Shown one piece after another: positions 24,831-33,249 of a stretch of 36,069 nt of DNA. Numbering within the stretch: position 1 is the stretch's first letter; each line of letters starts with the position of its first letter. Under the pieces are notes generated by a model. That model was not told where the DNA came from and made no database searches. It worked only from the letters and a program-made list of their open reading frames with translations. Origin of the DNA: an uncultured Prochlorococcus sp. (GTDB taxonomy: Bacteria > Cyanobacteriota > Cyanobacteriia > PCC-6307 > Cyanobiaceae); assembly GCA_902573565.1 (NCBI GenBank), contig CACGKI010000014.1, positions 1-36,069 on the forward strand. The letters run 5' to 3'. Position numbers and translations under genes: made by a program.

Positions 24831-25542
24831 CACTAAAAAGATATTCCTCTAAGTTGTTCCTCCACATGAAAAGATTTTCCAAGTAAGGGTTATTTATGTA
24901 TTCTTGGCTCCCCTCTCCTGAAAGAATTGGTCCTGCAGACTTTGGAAATTTAAGAAGGGATAATTGAGCAGCAAGTGAAATATCTGCAATTGATAAACTA
25001 TCTCCAACTAAATATTTTTTGTTGATCAAGGATTTTGATAAAGCTTCCAGTAATTTTTGGAGTTCTAAATTATCTTTAGAAGACAAAACTACATTAGAAA
25101 TTTTACTAAGGTTTTCGAAAGGTAATTTATCAACAATACTTTTAACTGAAGAAGGTATTTCATCTGGAAGTAATGCAGCTCTTAGCTGTGGATTTTCTAT
25201 TGCAGATTTTATTAAAGCTTTTCTACAAGTTGTAGCCATTGTAGTATCTGCCCAGTCTTCAATTAGTTTGCATTGTGCAAATAATATTGGGTCCTCAGGA
25301 AAGAGTGGATTGTGATCATTTTTTTTATCTATATATTCGCAAATAGTTGAAGAGTCATGAATAATTTGATCATTACTATCGACTATTACAGGTACTTGTT
25401 TTTGACCTGATAATTTAAAGATTTCAAATTGGCCTATGCCAGGTGTTACTTCTTCAACTCGATATTGTAGTTTTTTTGCATGAAGAGCCATTCTTGTTTT
25501 TAAACAAAAAGCACTATGCCTAAATTGATATAATGTAATCAT
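24817..25542 (-). CDS. Glutathione S-transferase-like protein
   Basis: The 241-residue protein has an N-terminal thioredoxin-like domain: YQFRHSAFCLKTRMAL with the potential catalytic Ser/Cys, KQVPVI with the cis-Pro of the glutathione site, and DSSTICEYID with the Ser that binds the glutamyl group. A helical C-terminal domain follows (about 85-230), with VGDSLSIADISLAAQL. It is normal in length. It may conjugate or reduce electrophiles and peroxides. It is monocistronic by appearance and convergent with the lumenal-type gene, which it overlaps by 14 bases. The substrate class is not readable. Confidence 0.88.
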   Translation of the reverse strand: MITLYQFRHSAFCLKTRMALHAKKLQYRVEEVTPGIGQFEIFKLSGQKQVPVIVDSNDQIIHDSSTICEYIDKKNDHNPLFPEDPILFAQCKLIEDWADTTMATTCRKALIKSAIENPQLRAALLPDEIPSSVKSIVDKLPFENLSKISNVVLSSKDNLELQKLLEALSKSLINKKYLVGDSLSIADISLAAQLSLLKFPKSAGPILSGEGSQEYINNPYLENLFMWRNNLEEYLFSANSQ

Positions 25543-25596
25543 GCTGTTTAATGTTTGTTAAAACTTAGCTAAAAAAGTAATCTATTTGTGGAGCTG

Positions 25597-25806
25597 ATGG
25601 GCGAATTTTTCTCTAATGTTGCAAGATATCCAAAGTATTTGATATCCATCATTGTTGGAGGACTTGTTGCTTTGCTTGAACCTTTATTCAAGAATAGATC
25701 AAATCCACTCACAATAGTAGGTTTGATATCTTCTGTCTTAAGTGCTTTCATAACTGTTTATTTTGTCTTACAAGCGATGACAAACCCAATAAATTTACAA
25801 CCATAA
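25597..25806 (+). CDS. DUF751 family small membrane protein
   Basis: From ATG 25597 it encodes 69 residues: FFSNVARYPKYLI near the start, then two hydrophobic segments (about 14-27 and 40-60), the second with YFVLQAM. This is the pattern of DUF751, found in cyanobacteria and plastids and often placed just before rbfA. An in-frame GTG at 25588 would add three residues; the ATG gives the family start (M-x-E-F-F). Its stop shares a base with the rbfA start (TAATG). The function is unknown. Confidence 0.75.
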   Translation: MGEFFSNVARYPKYLISIIVGGLVALLEPLFKNRSNPLTIVGLISSVLSAFITVYFVLQAMTNPINLQP

Positions 25807-26198
25807 TGCCAAATAATTACCGTCTTGCAAAAGTTTCTTCTCTTTTGAAGAAAGAAATAACCCTTATTTTGCAGAATGAATTGGAAAATGATCTTATTAG
25901 AGATCATTTCGTCAATATTTCTAAGATTGATTTATCAGGTGATTTACAACACTGTAAAATTTACATAACTTCAACTGCTCAGGAGAAAGTGAGGAAAGAG
26001 CTTGTAGCAAACTTGAATACTGTTAAAAGCTCTATAAGGCATAGTTTAGGAAAAAGAATAGAGATGAGAAGAGTTCCAGAGATAATTTTTAAAGACGATG
26101 TTGTTCTTGATAAAGGATTATCAGTCTTGAAACTTCTCGATGAATTAAAAAATAAAAATCAAAATAATAACGTTGAGGACAAGGATGCCAATAGTTGA
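25806..26198 (+). CDS. rbfA: Ribosome-binding factor A
   Basis: The 130-residue protein binds the 30S subunit and matures 16S rRNA. It has the type-II KH core: RLAKVSSLLKKEITLIL at the start, ISKIDLSGDLQHCKIYIT in the middle and MRRVPEIIFKDD toward the end. The C-terminus is a polar tail of about 20 residues rich in Lys and Asn. It is coupled upstream to the DUF751 gene (one-base overlap) and downstream to hemD. Confidence 0.93.
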   Translation: MPNNYRLAKVSSLLKKEITLILQNELENDLIRDHFVNISKIDLSGDLQHCKIYITSTAQEKVRKELVANLNTVKSSIRHSLGKRIEMRRVPEIIFKDDVVLDKGLSVLKLLDELKNKNQNNNVEDKDANS

Positions 26199-26982
26199 TC
26201 TACCCCTTGATCAAAGAAATATAATTATTACTCGATCAAAAGAAGGGATATTGGATATAAAAAAGATATTCACTAGCAAGGGCGCTAATGTATTTGATTT
26301 GCCTGCAATAAGTATTGGTGATCCTGATGATTTGAATCCTCTTGACGAAGCATTAGATCAAATAAATGATTTTCATTGGATTATTTTTTCCAGTAGTAAT
26401 GGGATCAAATTTGTGGATAAAAGACTTAGATTTTTTAATAGTTCATTAAAAGAATGTTCTAAAAAAACAAAAATAGCCGTAGTCGGAGAAAAAACCTCAA
26501 AAACTCTTGATGATTTTGGGATTAGGGCTGATTTCATACCTCCAGAATTCGTTGCTGAAAGTTTAATTGATAATTTCCCAGTATCTGGTTATGGACTTCG
26601 AGTCTTTGTCCCAAGAGTTCAAACAGGTGGTAGAGATCTAATTGCAGATCAATTTAGAAAGGCTGGTTCCCGTGTATTTGAGGTTGCTGCATATGAAACT
26701 AGATGTCCTGAATCAATTCCGGAACAAACAATTGATATTATCTCCAGCCGAAAAGTAGATGCAATTATTTTCTCAAGCGGTAAAACCGTAGTAAATGCTG
26801 CTTTGTTACTAGAAAAAAAACTTGGTAAAAAATGGTTAGAATATTTTGATCAGATTAAGTTGTTAACTATTGGACCTCAGACATCAAAAGTATGTAATAA
26901 GATTTTTGGAAGAGTTGATAGTCAGGCACAAAAATATACTTTTGAAGGACTGCTAGATCTAGCAATTAATATTTTTAGTTAG
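26185..26982 (+). CDS. hemD: Uroporphyrinogen-III synthase
   Basis: From ATG 26185 it encodes 265 residues. An in-frame start at 26173 is less likely: it lies deeper in rbfA, while the 26185 ATG follows a GAGGACAAGG purine-rich sequence. The enzyme closes hydroxymethylbilane to uroporphyrinogen III, the branch point to haem, chlorophyll and cobalamin. The family is poorly conserved, but the two-domain pattern is visible: NIIITRSKE at the start, IIFSSSNGIKFV (about 60-71), VAAYET (about 165-170) and IIFSSGKTVVNA (about 190-201). The start overlaps rbfA by 14 bases and the end overlaps the convergent SRPBCC gene by eight. Confidence 0.88.
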   Translation: MPIVDLPLDQRNIIITRSKEGILDIKKIFTSKGANVFDLPAISIGDPDDLNPLDEALDQINDFHWIIFSSSNGIKFVDKRLRFFNSSLKECSKKTKIAVVGEKTSKTLDDFGIRADFIPPEFVAESLIDNFPVSGYGLRVFVPRVQTGGRDLIADQFRKAGSRVFEVAAYETRCPESIPEQTIDIISSRKVDAIIFSSGKTVVNAALLLEKKLGKKWLEYFDQIKLLTIGPQTSKVCNKIFGRVDSQAQKYTFEGLLDLAINIFS

Positions 26983-27445
26983 AAAAATTCTTTGAGTAGT
27001 TCTTTTCAACTAAATCTTTGAACCTATCAATATTGGCCTGTAATTCGTTTGTAACCATTTTGCCTAAAATGTTTTCTTCCATAAACCGAGCAATCATTTT
27101 TGGTAGTTCATAGGTTATGGCTAAATTGACCGTTGTGATTTGATCAGTTTTACTTTCGAAAACTACTGATCCCTCAGTTGGTAAACCTCCTATTGATTTC
27201 CATTTAAGTTTGCTTTTTTCAACCCTTTCTGTAATTTGAGCTTTCCATTTAAACCTAAAGCCATTTGCAGCTAAAGTCCATTCTGTTAAATCTGGTAACG
27301 TATTAGTTTCTTCGTCAACTGTTTTTACAGATTCAATCCAGCTCATCCAAAGTGACATTGAGTCTAAATCACTCCATGTATCCCATACATTTTCAAGAGG
27401 CGCATTAACAACTGTTATTACGTCATGTTTGAGCCAAGTACCCAT
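26975..27445 (-). CDS. SRPBCC (polyketide cyclase/START-like) family protein
   Basis: The 156-residue protein has the helix-grip pattern of SRPBCC domains: HDVITVVNAPLENVWDTWSD at the N-terminus, WKAQITERVEKSKLKWKS in the middle (about 70-87) and a long C-terminal helix with LQANIDRFKDLVE. Such proteins bind hydrophobic ligands. It lies three bases downstream of crtQ on the same strand, so it is probably co-translated with it. A role in handling carotenoids or membrane lipids is suggested by that neighbour only. Confidence 0.82.
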   Translation of the reverse strand: MGTWLKHDVITVVNAPLENVWDTWSDLDSMSLWMSWIESVKTVDEETNTLPDLTEWTLAANGFRFKWKAQITERVEKSKLKWKSIGGLPTEGSVVFESKTDQITTVNLAITYELPKMIARFMEENILGKMVTNELQANIDRFKDLVEKNYSKNFSN

Positions 27446-27448
27446 GAA

Positions 27449-28903
27449 TTAACTTACTGCAAGATTTTTTGCTAATTCGGCTTTCTTCTCTAAAATTGCC
27501 GCGGCAGCTAAATGACCACTCATTGTAGCTCCCTCCATAGAGTCGATATAATCTTGTTTTGTATAACTACCAGCCATGAAGAAATTAGATATAGATGTTT
27601 TTTGATCGGGTCTGAAAGGTTCCATACCGGGAGCTTCTCTATAGAGTGATTGTGGAATTTGTACCACGTTACTCCAAAGCAATTTAAGGTTTTTTGAGGA
27701 TGGGAATAGACGGCGAACCTCTTTATCTATTTCTTTTGTAATTCTTTCTGTGGATCTTCCCATCCATCTATCGCCAGGAGTTAAAACACATTGGAGAAGC
27801 GATCCCATATCTTTTTTTCTATAGTCTGCTGGACTTGCTAGTGCTAAATCAGCAAAACAACTGAAAGAGGCATCAGCAGAATAAAGAAGGTTATCTAGTC
27901 CAATTGGTTCGTTTCCAGTATTATCTTTTTCTAATTCAGTTACCCAACCGTCATATCTTAATTGGATTGTGGCAACAGCTACAGCCCTAAGTTTTTTTAA
28001 ACCTTCAAATTCTTTAAATTGATACCATTCTTTTGGAATTATTTTTTTTATTCCGGGAACATCACAGGCAGCTAGAAATTTATCTGCAAACACTGCCTTA
28101 ATTCCTTCAGGAGAAGATATTTTTAATTGATTTACTGAATAAGAGGAAGATTCCTTTTCATAAATGATTTCTTCTACCTTATGGTTAAGATGTATTTTTG
28201 CTCCTTTGTTTGTGATGTAATCAACAATAGGTTGAGTTAACCACTTATGCGGAGAACCTTTTAAAAGATTAAGTTTTGAGGCTTCTGTTTTTGAAGCAAA
28301 CATCATAAATATAGTAAGCATGCATCTTGCTGAAATATCTTTGCAATTAATAAAACCTAAAGCGTATGCGATAGGATCCCACATTCTTTCTAAGCTTTTT
28401 TCACTTCCACCATGGTTTAAAAACCATTCTTTAAAACTAATTTTATCTAGATCTCTAATTATTTTCATTGCGCCTTCATAGTCTATCAATCCTCTAACTA
28501 TTGGGCTTGTCCCTAAAGCTAAGGCATTTCTGAACTTATCTACCCAAGTAAGTTGTTCGGTAGTAAAAAAAGCTTTAAGTCCGTTAAATGGAGCACCTAA
28601 AGGGAATCTGAAGTCTAAAGATTTTAAATTACCACCATTATTAATAAATAGATGAGTATGATCTTTCGGGAGTAAATTGTCTAGAGCTCCCACTTTTTTC
28701 ATTAATTTAAAAAGATTTGCATAATTGTAAAAAAATACATGTAAACCCATTTCTATGTGGTTGCCATCCTTATCTTCCCAACTTCCTACTTTACCTCCCC
28801 AAAATGACCTGCTCTCGAAAATTTCTACTTCGTGACCTTCATCAACTAAATTGACTGCTGCTGTAAGACCAGCTAATCCAGAACCAACTATTGCAATTTT
28901 CAC
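27449..28903 (-). CDS. crtQ: Zeta-carotene desaturase
   Basis: The 484-residue flavoprotein adds double bonds to zeta-carotene on the way to lycopene. It has the FAD motif [18 protein letters not shown] (about 2-19) with [12 protein letters not shown], a conserved [15 protein letters not shown] segment, and the C-terminal ETAMP-like end [22 protein letters not shown] (landmark near 435-456). It fits the plant-type CrtQ/ZDS rather than the related phytoene desaturase, in length and in start, though the two are close. The start is GTG 28903. A TATAAT lies just upstream (separate entry). The SRPBCC gene follows at three bases. Confidence 0.88.
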   Translation of the reverse strand: MKIAIVGSGLAGLTAAVNLVDEGHEVEIFESRSFWGGKVGSWEDKDGNHIEMGLHVFFYNYANLFKLMKKVGALDNLLPKDHTHLFINNGGNLKSLDFRFPLGAPFNGLKAFFTTEQLTWVDKFRNALALGTSPIVRGLIDYEGAMKIIRDLDKISFKEWFLNHGGSEKSLERMWDPIAYALGFINCKDISARCMLTIFMMFASKTEASKLNLLKGSPHKWLTQPIVDYITNKGAKIHLNHKVEEIIYEKESSSYSVNQLKISSPEGIKAVFADKFLAACDVPGIKKIIPKEWYQFKEFEGLKKLRAVAVATIQLRYDGWVTELEKDNTGNEPIGLDNLLYSADASFSCFADLALASPADYRKKDMGSLLQCVLTPGDRWMGRSTERITKEIDKEVRRLFPSSKNLKLLWSNVVQIPQSLYREAPGMEPFRPDQKTSISNFFMAGSYTKQDYIDSMEGATMSGHLAAAAILEKKAELAKNLAVS

Positions 28904-28914
28904 TTTTTCTTAAA

Positions 28915-28949
28915 ATTATAACAAATCAACTTTGGATAACGTTTGTTAT
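28915..28949 (-). promoter_or_regulatory. Putative crtQ -10 element and nearby inverted repeat
   Basis: On the reverse strand TATAAT occupies 28920-28915, eleven bases before the crtQ GTG, with no good -35. If used, the mRNA leader would be only a few bases. Further upstream, ATAAC (28936-28940) and GTTAT (28945-28949) form a perfect five-base inverted repeat with a four-base spacer, in the 99-base divergent gap shared with the Fe-S carrier gene. A regulator binding here is conjecture. Confidence 0.35.
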
Positions 28950-29002
28950 ATGCATCCTATCGATTAAGTTTTTATATTATAAATAGTAGAAATCCCTTGT
29001 TT

Positions 29003-29395
29003 ATGGAAAATGTAGAAGTTAAACAGGAAATTAAAAATTCTGATGATGGCAAAGGTATCTTAATTACGAATGATGCTATAGAACAAATTTCAAATTTATT
29101 GAAGGGCCAAAGTGATAAAAAAGCACTAAGGGTAGGAGTAAGATCAGGCGGTTGTAGTGGAATGAGTTATACGATGGATTTTATAGGAACTGATGAAATA
29201 AATCCCGATGATAAAGTTTATGATTATTCATTAAAAGCTGATCAAAGCTTTCAAGTGGTTTGTGATCCTAAAAGTCTTTTATATATTTATGGAATGCAGT
29301 TAGATTTTAGTAAGGAATTAATTGGAGGTGGCTTTAATTTTGTAAATCCCAATGCCTCGCAAACTTGTGGTTGTGGAAGCTCCTTTGCAGTTTAA
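29003..29395 (+). CDS. A-type iron-sulfur cluster carrier (IscA/SufA/HesB family)
   Basis: The start is ATG 29003 (130 residues); an upstream in-frame ATG at 28943 would add an unlikely aromatic-rich segment inside the promoter gap. The core domain (about 25-130) carries GVRSGGCSGMSYTMDF with one conserved Cys and the terminal CGCGSSF with two, the three ligands of A-type carriers. These pass [Fe-S] clusters to target proteins, including photosystem I and ferredoxins in cyanobacteria. It diverges from crtQ and is six bases upstream of the TPR gene, so co-transcription is likely. Confidence 0.9.
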   Translation: MENVEVKQEIKNSDDGKGILITNDAIEQISNLLKGQSDKKALRVGVRSGGCSGMSYTMDFIGTDEINPDDKVYDYSLKADQSFQVVCDPKSLLYIYGMQLDFSKELIGGGFNFVNPNASQTCGCGSSFAV

Positions 29396-29401
29396 TAAAT
29401 A

Positions 29402-29829
29402 ATGAATAACGAAATTAATCCCATCGAAGAGGATTTTAATGCAGCTTTATCAAGATATAAAGCAGGGCAAGATTTAATTCCAATCGTTCAAGATTTTCAA
29501 AAAATTATACAGCAAATTCCAAATCATTTTGCTGCTTGGACTTGTTTATCATGGCTTCAATTACTTTTGAAAAATAATGAAGAAGCTTTGTCATCTGCCA
29601 GACAAGCTGTTCGATTAAATCAGCAAGATCCACAAGCAAGAATGAATTTGTCTTTAGCTCTTTTGGCTACTAATAATAAAGGTGTTAGGGATCATATTGA
29701 GTTAATAAAAAAATGTCTATGATGATGCCAGACGTGAAAAGTGAGTTGAAAGAATCTGTTGAAGACGGATTAAGTAGATATCCAGATTGGCCTGAGTTAA
29801 ACAAAGTAAAAAAATGGTTGGAATTTTAA
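29402..29829 (+). pseudogene. TPR-type protein, frame-disrupted near the C-terminus
   Basis: As read, the frame 29402-29722 encodes 106 residues. It has a tetratricopeptide-like helical repeat (about 35-85, including AWTCLSWLQLLLKNNEEALS and ARQAVRLNQQDPQARMNLSL), then KKCL and a stop. If the A run at 29707-29713 had eight bases instead of seven, the frame would continue as KKMSMMMPDVKSEL to WLEF and TAA at 29829, 142 residues, one base before the next gene. The continuation is polar and helical with coherent codon use, so it probably belongs to this protein. The 106-residue form could still work. It follows the Fe-S carrier gene by six bases. Confidence 0.72.
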
Positions 29830-29830
29830 A

Positions 29831-31033
29831 TTGTTTAAGATTTTAATATTGAGTAATGGGCATGGAGAAGATCTATCTGGCAGTCTGATAGCTAAACAAT
29901 TAGTAAAAAGTGGTTATTCTGTTCATGCTTTGCCAATTGTTGGTATGGGAAACCATTACGAAAAAGAACAAATTAAGATTATCGGTAAAGCTAAAGAATT
30001 TAGAACTGGAGGAATTGGCTACAATTCTTTCAAGGGAAGACTTACTGAGATATTAGGAGGAGAAATATTTTATGTCTTAAAAAGATTATATTTAACTTTT
30101 AAACTTAGAAAAAAATATGATTATTTTTTTGTAGTTGGAGATATTGTGCCAGTTTTTTTTGCATGGGTTTGTAAGAAAGATTTTTTTACATATCTAGTTG
30201 CTTATTCCAGCCATTATGAAGGGAAGTTGAAATTACCATGGCCTTCTAAATTTTTCTTGCTCTCACAAAAAGCAAAAAAAATATATACCAGAGATTCTCT
30301 TACAGCTAATGATTTAACATTGCAATTAAAAAAGAAAGTGTCTTTTTTAGGCAACCCATTTATGGATAAGTTTTTTCCTAGAAACAAAGAATTAAATAAA
30401 GCTGAATTTAGTATTGGATTATTTCCAGGAAGCAGATTCCCTGAGATTTTAGATAATTTTGTTTTTATTTTAGAGGTATTAGAGGCATTGTCAGATTTAA
30501 GATATTTTCAAAAAATTCAGTTTAATTTTGCAATAGTTAATGCTCTATCTTCATTAAAAATAAAGGAGATATTTCAAAAAAGAGGATGGTTAGAAATAAA
30601 AAATATAAAAAATAATAATCTCTTGAAATTCCAATATAAATTTTTAGAAGTGAAAATATATTGGAATAATTTTGACAAAATATTATTGAAAAGTAGATGC
30701 TGTATAAGCATGGCAGGAACAGCAGCAGAGCAAGCGATTGGATTAGGAAAACCGGTTATTCAGATTGAAGGTAAAGGTCCGCAATTTACAAGAACTTTTG
30801 CAGAAGCGCAGAGACGTTTGCTTGGAAAATATGTTTTTTGTGCCACCAATTATAAAGATAAGAAAGATCAAATCAATCAGACAATAAAATTGATCATAAA
30901 AATTATATACCTCATACAGCTGAATAAGAAGTTTATGATCTCATGTAATGAAAATGCTAAAAAAAGACTGGGTGAAAACAAAGCTTGTTTTAAAATGGTT
31001 GATGATATGAATATTGTTATAAAAAATGACTAA
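29831..31033 (+). CDS. LpxB-related (lipid-A-disaccharide synthase-like) protein
   Basis: The 400-residue protein opens FKILILSNGHGEDLSG, has a C-terminal half with GSRFPEIL (about 200) and CISMAGTAAEQAIGLGKPVI (about 290-310), as in GT-B glycosyltransferases of the LpxB/MurG kind. It fits the cyanobacterial TIGR03492-type family related to LpxB, whose product is not known to me. It begins with TTG 29831, one base after the restored TPR stop, and overlaps the next gene by eight bases, so it belongs to the same forward operon. Prochlorococcus-type genomes usually lack a classical Lpx pathway, so I do not assign lipid A synthesis. Confidence 0.78.
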   Translation: MFKILILSNGHGEDLSGSLIAKQLVKSGYSVHALPIVGMGNHYEKEQIKIIGKAKEFRTGGIGYNSFKGRLTEILGGEIFYVLKRLYLTFKLRKKYDYFFVVGDIVPVFFAWVCKKDFFTYLVAYSSHYEGKLKLPWPSKFFLLSQKAKKIYTRDSLTANDLTLQLKKKVSFLGNPFMDKFFPRNKELNKAEFSIGLFPGSRFPEILDNFVFILEVLEALSDLRYFQKIQFNFAIVNALSSLKIKEIFQKRGWLEIKNIKNNNLLKFQYKFLEVKIYWNNFDKILLKSRCCISMAGTAAEQAIGLGKPVIQIEGKGPQFTRTFAEAQRRLLGKYVFCATNYKDKKDQINQTIKLIIKIIYLIQLNKKFMISCNENAKKRLGENKACFKMVDDMNIVIKND

Positions 31034-31295
31034 GGAGAATAATCAAAATAAGTTAAAACAAATTGTAGATAATTTGTTATTGATAAATTTATTTACAGTC
31101 ATTTTTTTTGCAATATTTTTTATTTTTGCAATCATCATGCAATTTAATGGCATATTTATATTTATTAATTTTATTCAGATAGTTTGGAATCCTCTTGTAG
31201 TTCCATTGATAACAATTCTTATTATTGGTGCTTTAGTAAACGGTATTAATTCTTGGTGGAGGCGTAAATTGCTTTCTCAAGAAGAGGATATTTAA
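31026..31295 (+). CDS. Small two-span membrane protein, hypothetical
   Basis: This 89-residue protein has a polar N-terminus (about 1-16), two hydrophobic spans (about 17-40 and 46-72) and a basic end with SWWRRKLL. The start ATG overlaps the LpxB-related gene by eight bases, which suggests coupled translation. Its last 50 bases overlap the convergent SDR gene, an unusually long tail-to-tail overlap. No family is recognised; a structural or helper role for the LpxB-related protein is possible from context only. Confidence 0.65.
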   Translation: MTKENNQNKLKQIVDNLLLINLFTVIFFAIFFIFAIIMQFNGIFIFINFIQIVWNPLVVPLITILIIGALVNGINSWWRRKLLSQEEDI

Positions 31296-32172
31296 AAGTA
31301 TAATTTTTGAGTTTACTGCTTATTACTTTTTGTCCTTCTAATACAACTTTTGCGCCATCTCCTAACAATATTTTTAAAACTGCTCCAGGCACTGGAAGTA
31401 AATTAGGTCTATTCAGACAGTTGCCTAAAGTCTGAGAAAATTCTCTCATTAATACTGGATTTGGTGCAACAGCATTAAATACTCCCGAATACTTTTTATC
31501 AACTAATGATTGAGTAATTAATGCACATAAATCAGTTCTATGAATCCAACTCATCCATTGCTTACCATCTCCAATTGGTCCACCTAATCCAACTTTAAAT
31601 ATAGGGAGCATTTTTCCTAATGCTCCTCCATCTGCTTCTAGAACTATTCCAATTCTAAAAATAACTAACCTTGAGAAAAATGGTTTTTCAGCAGCGACTG
31701 CTTCCCATTTTTTGCAAAGGTTAGCTAAAAAGTCTTTTCCTCCAATGCTATTTTCAGTGAATTCACCAGACAAACTTGTACCGTAATAACCTATTGCTGA
31801 TCCATTTATAATGACTTTTGGGTTTATTTTTAAATTTTTAAGGGTCTGCATCATAAATTTGGTGGTGTTAATACGACTATTTTCAATCTCCTGTTTTTGT
31901 TCAGAAGTCCATTTTTTTTCTGCTATGGGTTCTCCCATAAGGTTAATAATTCCATCAGTCTCTCTTAAAACATTTAGAAGATTTTCGTTATTCCAGTTTT
32001 TTTCTTTTGATAAATCTATTTGAAAAAATTTAAACTTATTGAAATCCAAATCAACTTTTAATTTAGTTATGGGTTTTCTACTTATAATGTATATTTCGTG
32101 ATTTTCATTGAGTAGTGTTGGTACTAATTCTTTACCAACAAATCCAGTGCAGCCAAGTAGTAAAAGACGCAT
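31246..32172 (-). CDS. NAD(P)-binding SDR protein, TIGR01777/YfcH-like epimerase family
   Basis: The 308-residue protein has the Rossmann motif LLGCTGFVGKEL near the start (GxTGxxG), then GIINLMGEPIAEKKWT (about 93-108), NGSAIGYYGT (about 122-131, active-site Tyr) and the C-terminal DUF1731-like part with VPGAVLKILLGD and FKYPLLEKAI. This arrangement is typical of TIGR01777 proteins, whose reaction is unknown; plant relatives act in chloroplasts. The ATG is at 32172. Its end overlaps the two-span membrane protein gene by 50 bases. Confidence 0.88.
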   Translation of the reverse strand: MRLLLLGCTGFVGKELVPTLLNENHEIYIISRKPITKLKVDLDFNKFKFFQIDLSKEKNWNNENLLNVLRETDGIINLMGEPIAEKKWTSEQKQEIENSRINTTKFMMQTLKNLKINPKVIINGSAIGYYGTSLSGEFTENSIGGKDFLANLCKKWEAVAAEKPFFSRLVIFRIGIVLEADGGALGKMLPIFKVGLGGPIGDGKQWMSWIHRTDLCALITQSLVDKKYSGVFNAVAPNPVLMREFSQTLGNCLNRPNLLPVPGAVLKILLGDGAKVVLEGQKVISSKLKNYTFKYPLLEKAIYASTKN

Positions 32173-32273
32173 ATTATCTAAATGTTTATCATTTTAGACT
32201 ATTAAATTTTTTAGACGTTTGTAATTTTTATTCCGGTATAAATTTTTTTTAATATTTTTCAAACAAGTTTTTG

Positions 32274-32279
32274 TATAAT
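32274..32279 (+). promoter_or_regulatory. Putative -10 element of ndhO
   Basis: TATAAT at 32274-32279 is a perfect -10 hexamer 29 bases before the ndhO ATG in the 136-base divergent gap. The -35 region is T-rich without a consensus, common in cyanobacterial promoters. Confidence 0.45.
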
Positions 32280-32308
32280 AAGCATCAAATAACTTTCTTG
32301 AATTAATT

Positions 32309-32545
32309 ATGACAGATTCTATTCCAAAGATACCTCTCAAGAAAGGAAGCTTTGTTTTTGTCGATAGAGAAATTTATATAAAAAGTATCGAGGCGTTAGC
32401 CAGTGATAATGATTTACCTAATTATGTCTTTGAAGGTCCTGGAGAGATACTTTCAGTCAAAGACGAATATGCTCAGGTTAGATGGCGTAGGCCTGTGCCA
32501 GATGTTTGGCTGAAATTGGATCAACTTAAAGCATATATTCAATAA
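32309..32545 (+). CDS. ndhO: NAD(P)H-quinone oxidoreductase subunit O
   Basis: The 78-residue peripheral subunit belongs to the cyanobacterial NDH-1 complex, which drives cyclic electron flow and respiration at the thylakoid. Landmarks are KKGSFVFVDREIY (about 9-21), FEGPGEIL (about 43-50) and YAQVRWRRPVPDVWLKLDQL (about 55-74). The length agrees with other NdhO proteins. It has no recognisable ribosome site, and it converges with the J-domain gene with ten bases between stops. Confidence 0.94.
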   Translation: MTDSIPKIPLKKGSFVFVDREIYIKSIEALASDNDLPNYVFEGPGEILSVKDEYAQVRWRRPVPDVWLKLDQLKAYIQ

Positions 32546-32555
32546 ATTTTTATAT

Positions 32556-33233
32556 CTAAAAGTTTTTATTTTTTTTCTCTGCAGACATCTTTGATTGAAT
32601 TCTTTTTGCTTCTTTAATCATTTCTTTACCATCAAATAAGTAATCATCTACGTATCCTTGTGTATATCTATCAAATTCTGATAGTGCATCTTTAACTTGT
32701 GAAAAACAATGATACAGATCGAGGCCTAGAGCTGTAATAGACTTTGGAACTATTTTTTTGTTATAAATTTTTTCAACTTTTTCTATTTTCTTTTGCGACA
32801 TACTTATATAACTGCAAAAATTTTCCATTAGTTTGTCATCATATGGATCCGCAGATAGTTCTTTTATTTCGTTTTTCAAAGGTTTAATTATTTGGCTTAT
32901 TGATCTATTGATCGGACTGTAAATTTCTTTAAGCCATGTTTCAACTTCTTTGTCTTTAATAGACGAATTATATTTTTTTGAATTAAATTTCTCTTCCCAA
33001 TTCTCATTTAATGAATCAAATGATGAACTGGAGGAGAAATAATTCCTATCATATTGTTCTTTTTTGATGGGGTCATTTAGCGTTTCCCAGGCATTTTGTA
33101 TCGCAAGAAACCGTTCTTTTTTGCCACCTGCATCAGGATGATGTTTTTTAACTAAAGAGCGATATGAAGATTTAATTTCACTTTTGGAAGCATTTTTTTT
33201 GAGGCCTAATTCTTCATATAAATTTTTTTCCAT
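32556..33233 (-). CDS. J-domain protein (DnaJ-like co-chaperone)
   Basis: The 225-residue protein starts with a complete J domain (about 3-65): YEELGLKKNASKSEIKSSYR, the essential HPD at 32-34, and the closing NDPIKKEQYDRNYF. The rest (about 66-225) is charged and helical with no DnaJ zinc finger or C-terminal peptide-binding domain, so it is a class-C J protein that would recruit a DnaK to an unknown client. It is 16 bases downstream of cysK on the same strand. Confidence 0.87.
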   Translation of the reverse strand: MEKNLYEELGLKKNASKSEIKSSYRSLVKKHHPDAGGKKERFLAIQNAWETLNDPIKKEQYDRNYFSSSSSFDSLNENWEEKFNSKKYNSSIKDKEVETWLKEIYSPINRSISQIIKPLKNEIKELSADPYDDKLMENFCSYISMSQKKIEKVEKIYNKKIVPKSITALGLDLYHCFSQVKDALSEFDRYTQGYVDDYLFDGKEMIKEAKRIQSKMSAEKKNKNF

Positions 33234-33249
33234 TTTTATAAATTAGGGA

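Noticed and set aside
28943..29002. Upstream start for the iron-sulfur carrier
   Set aside because: The added residues are aromatic and unlike the family N-terminus, and they would occupy the promoter gap.
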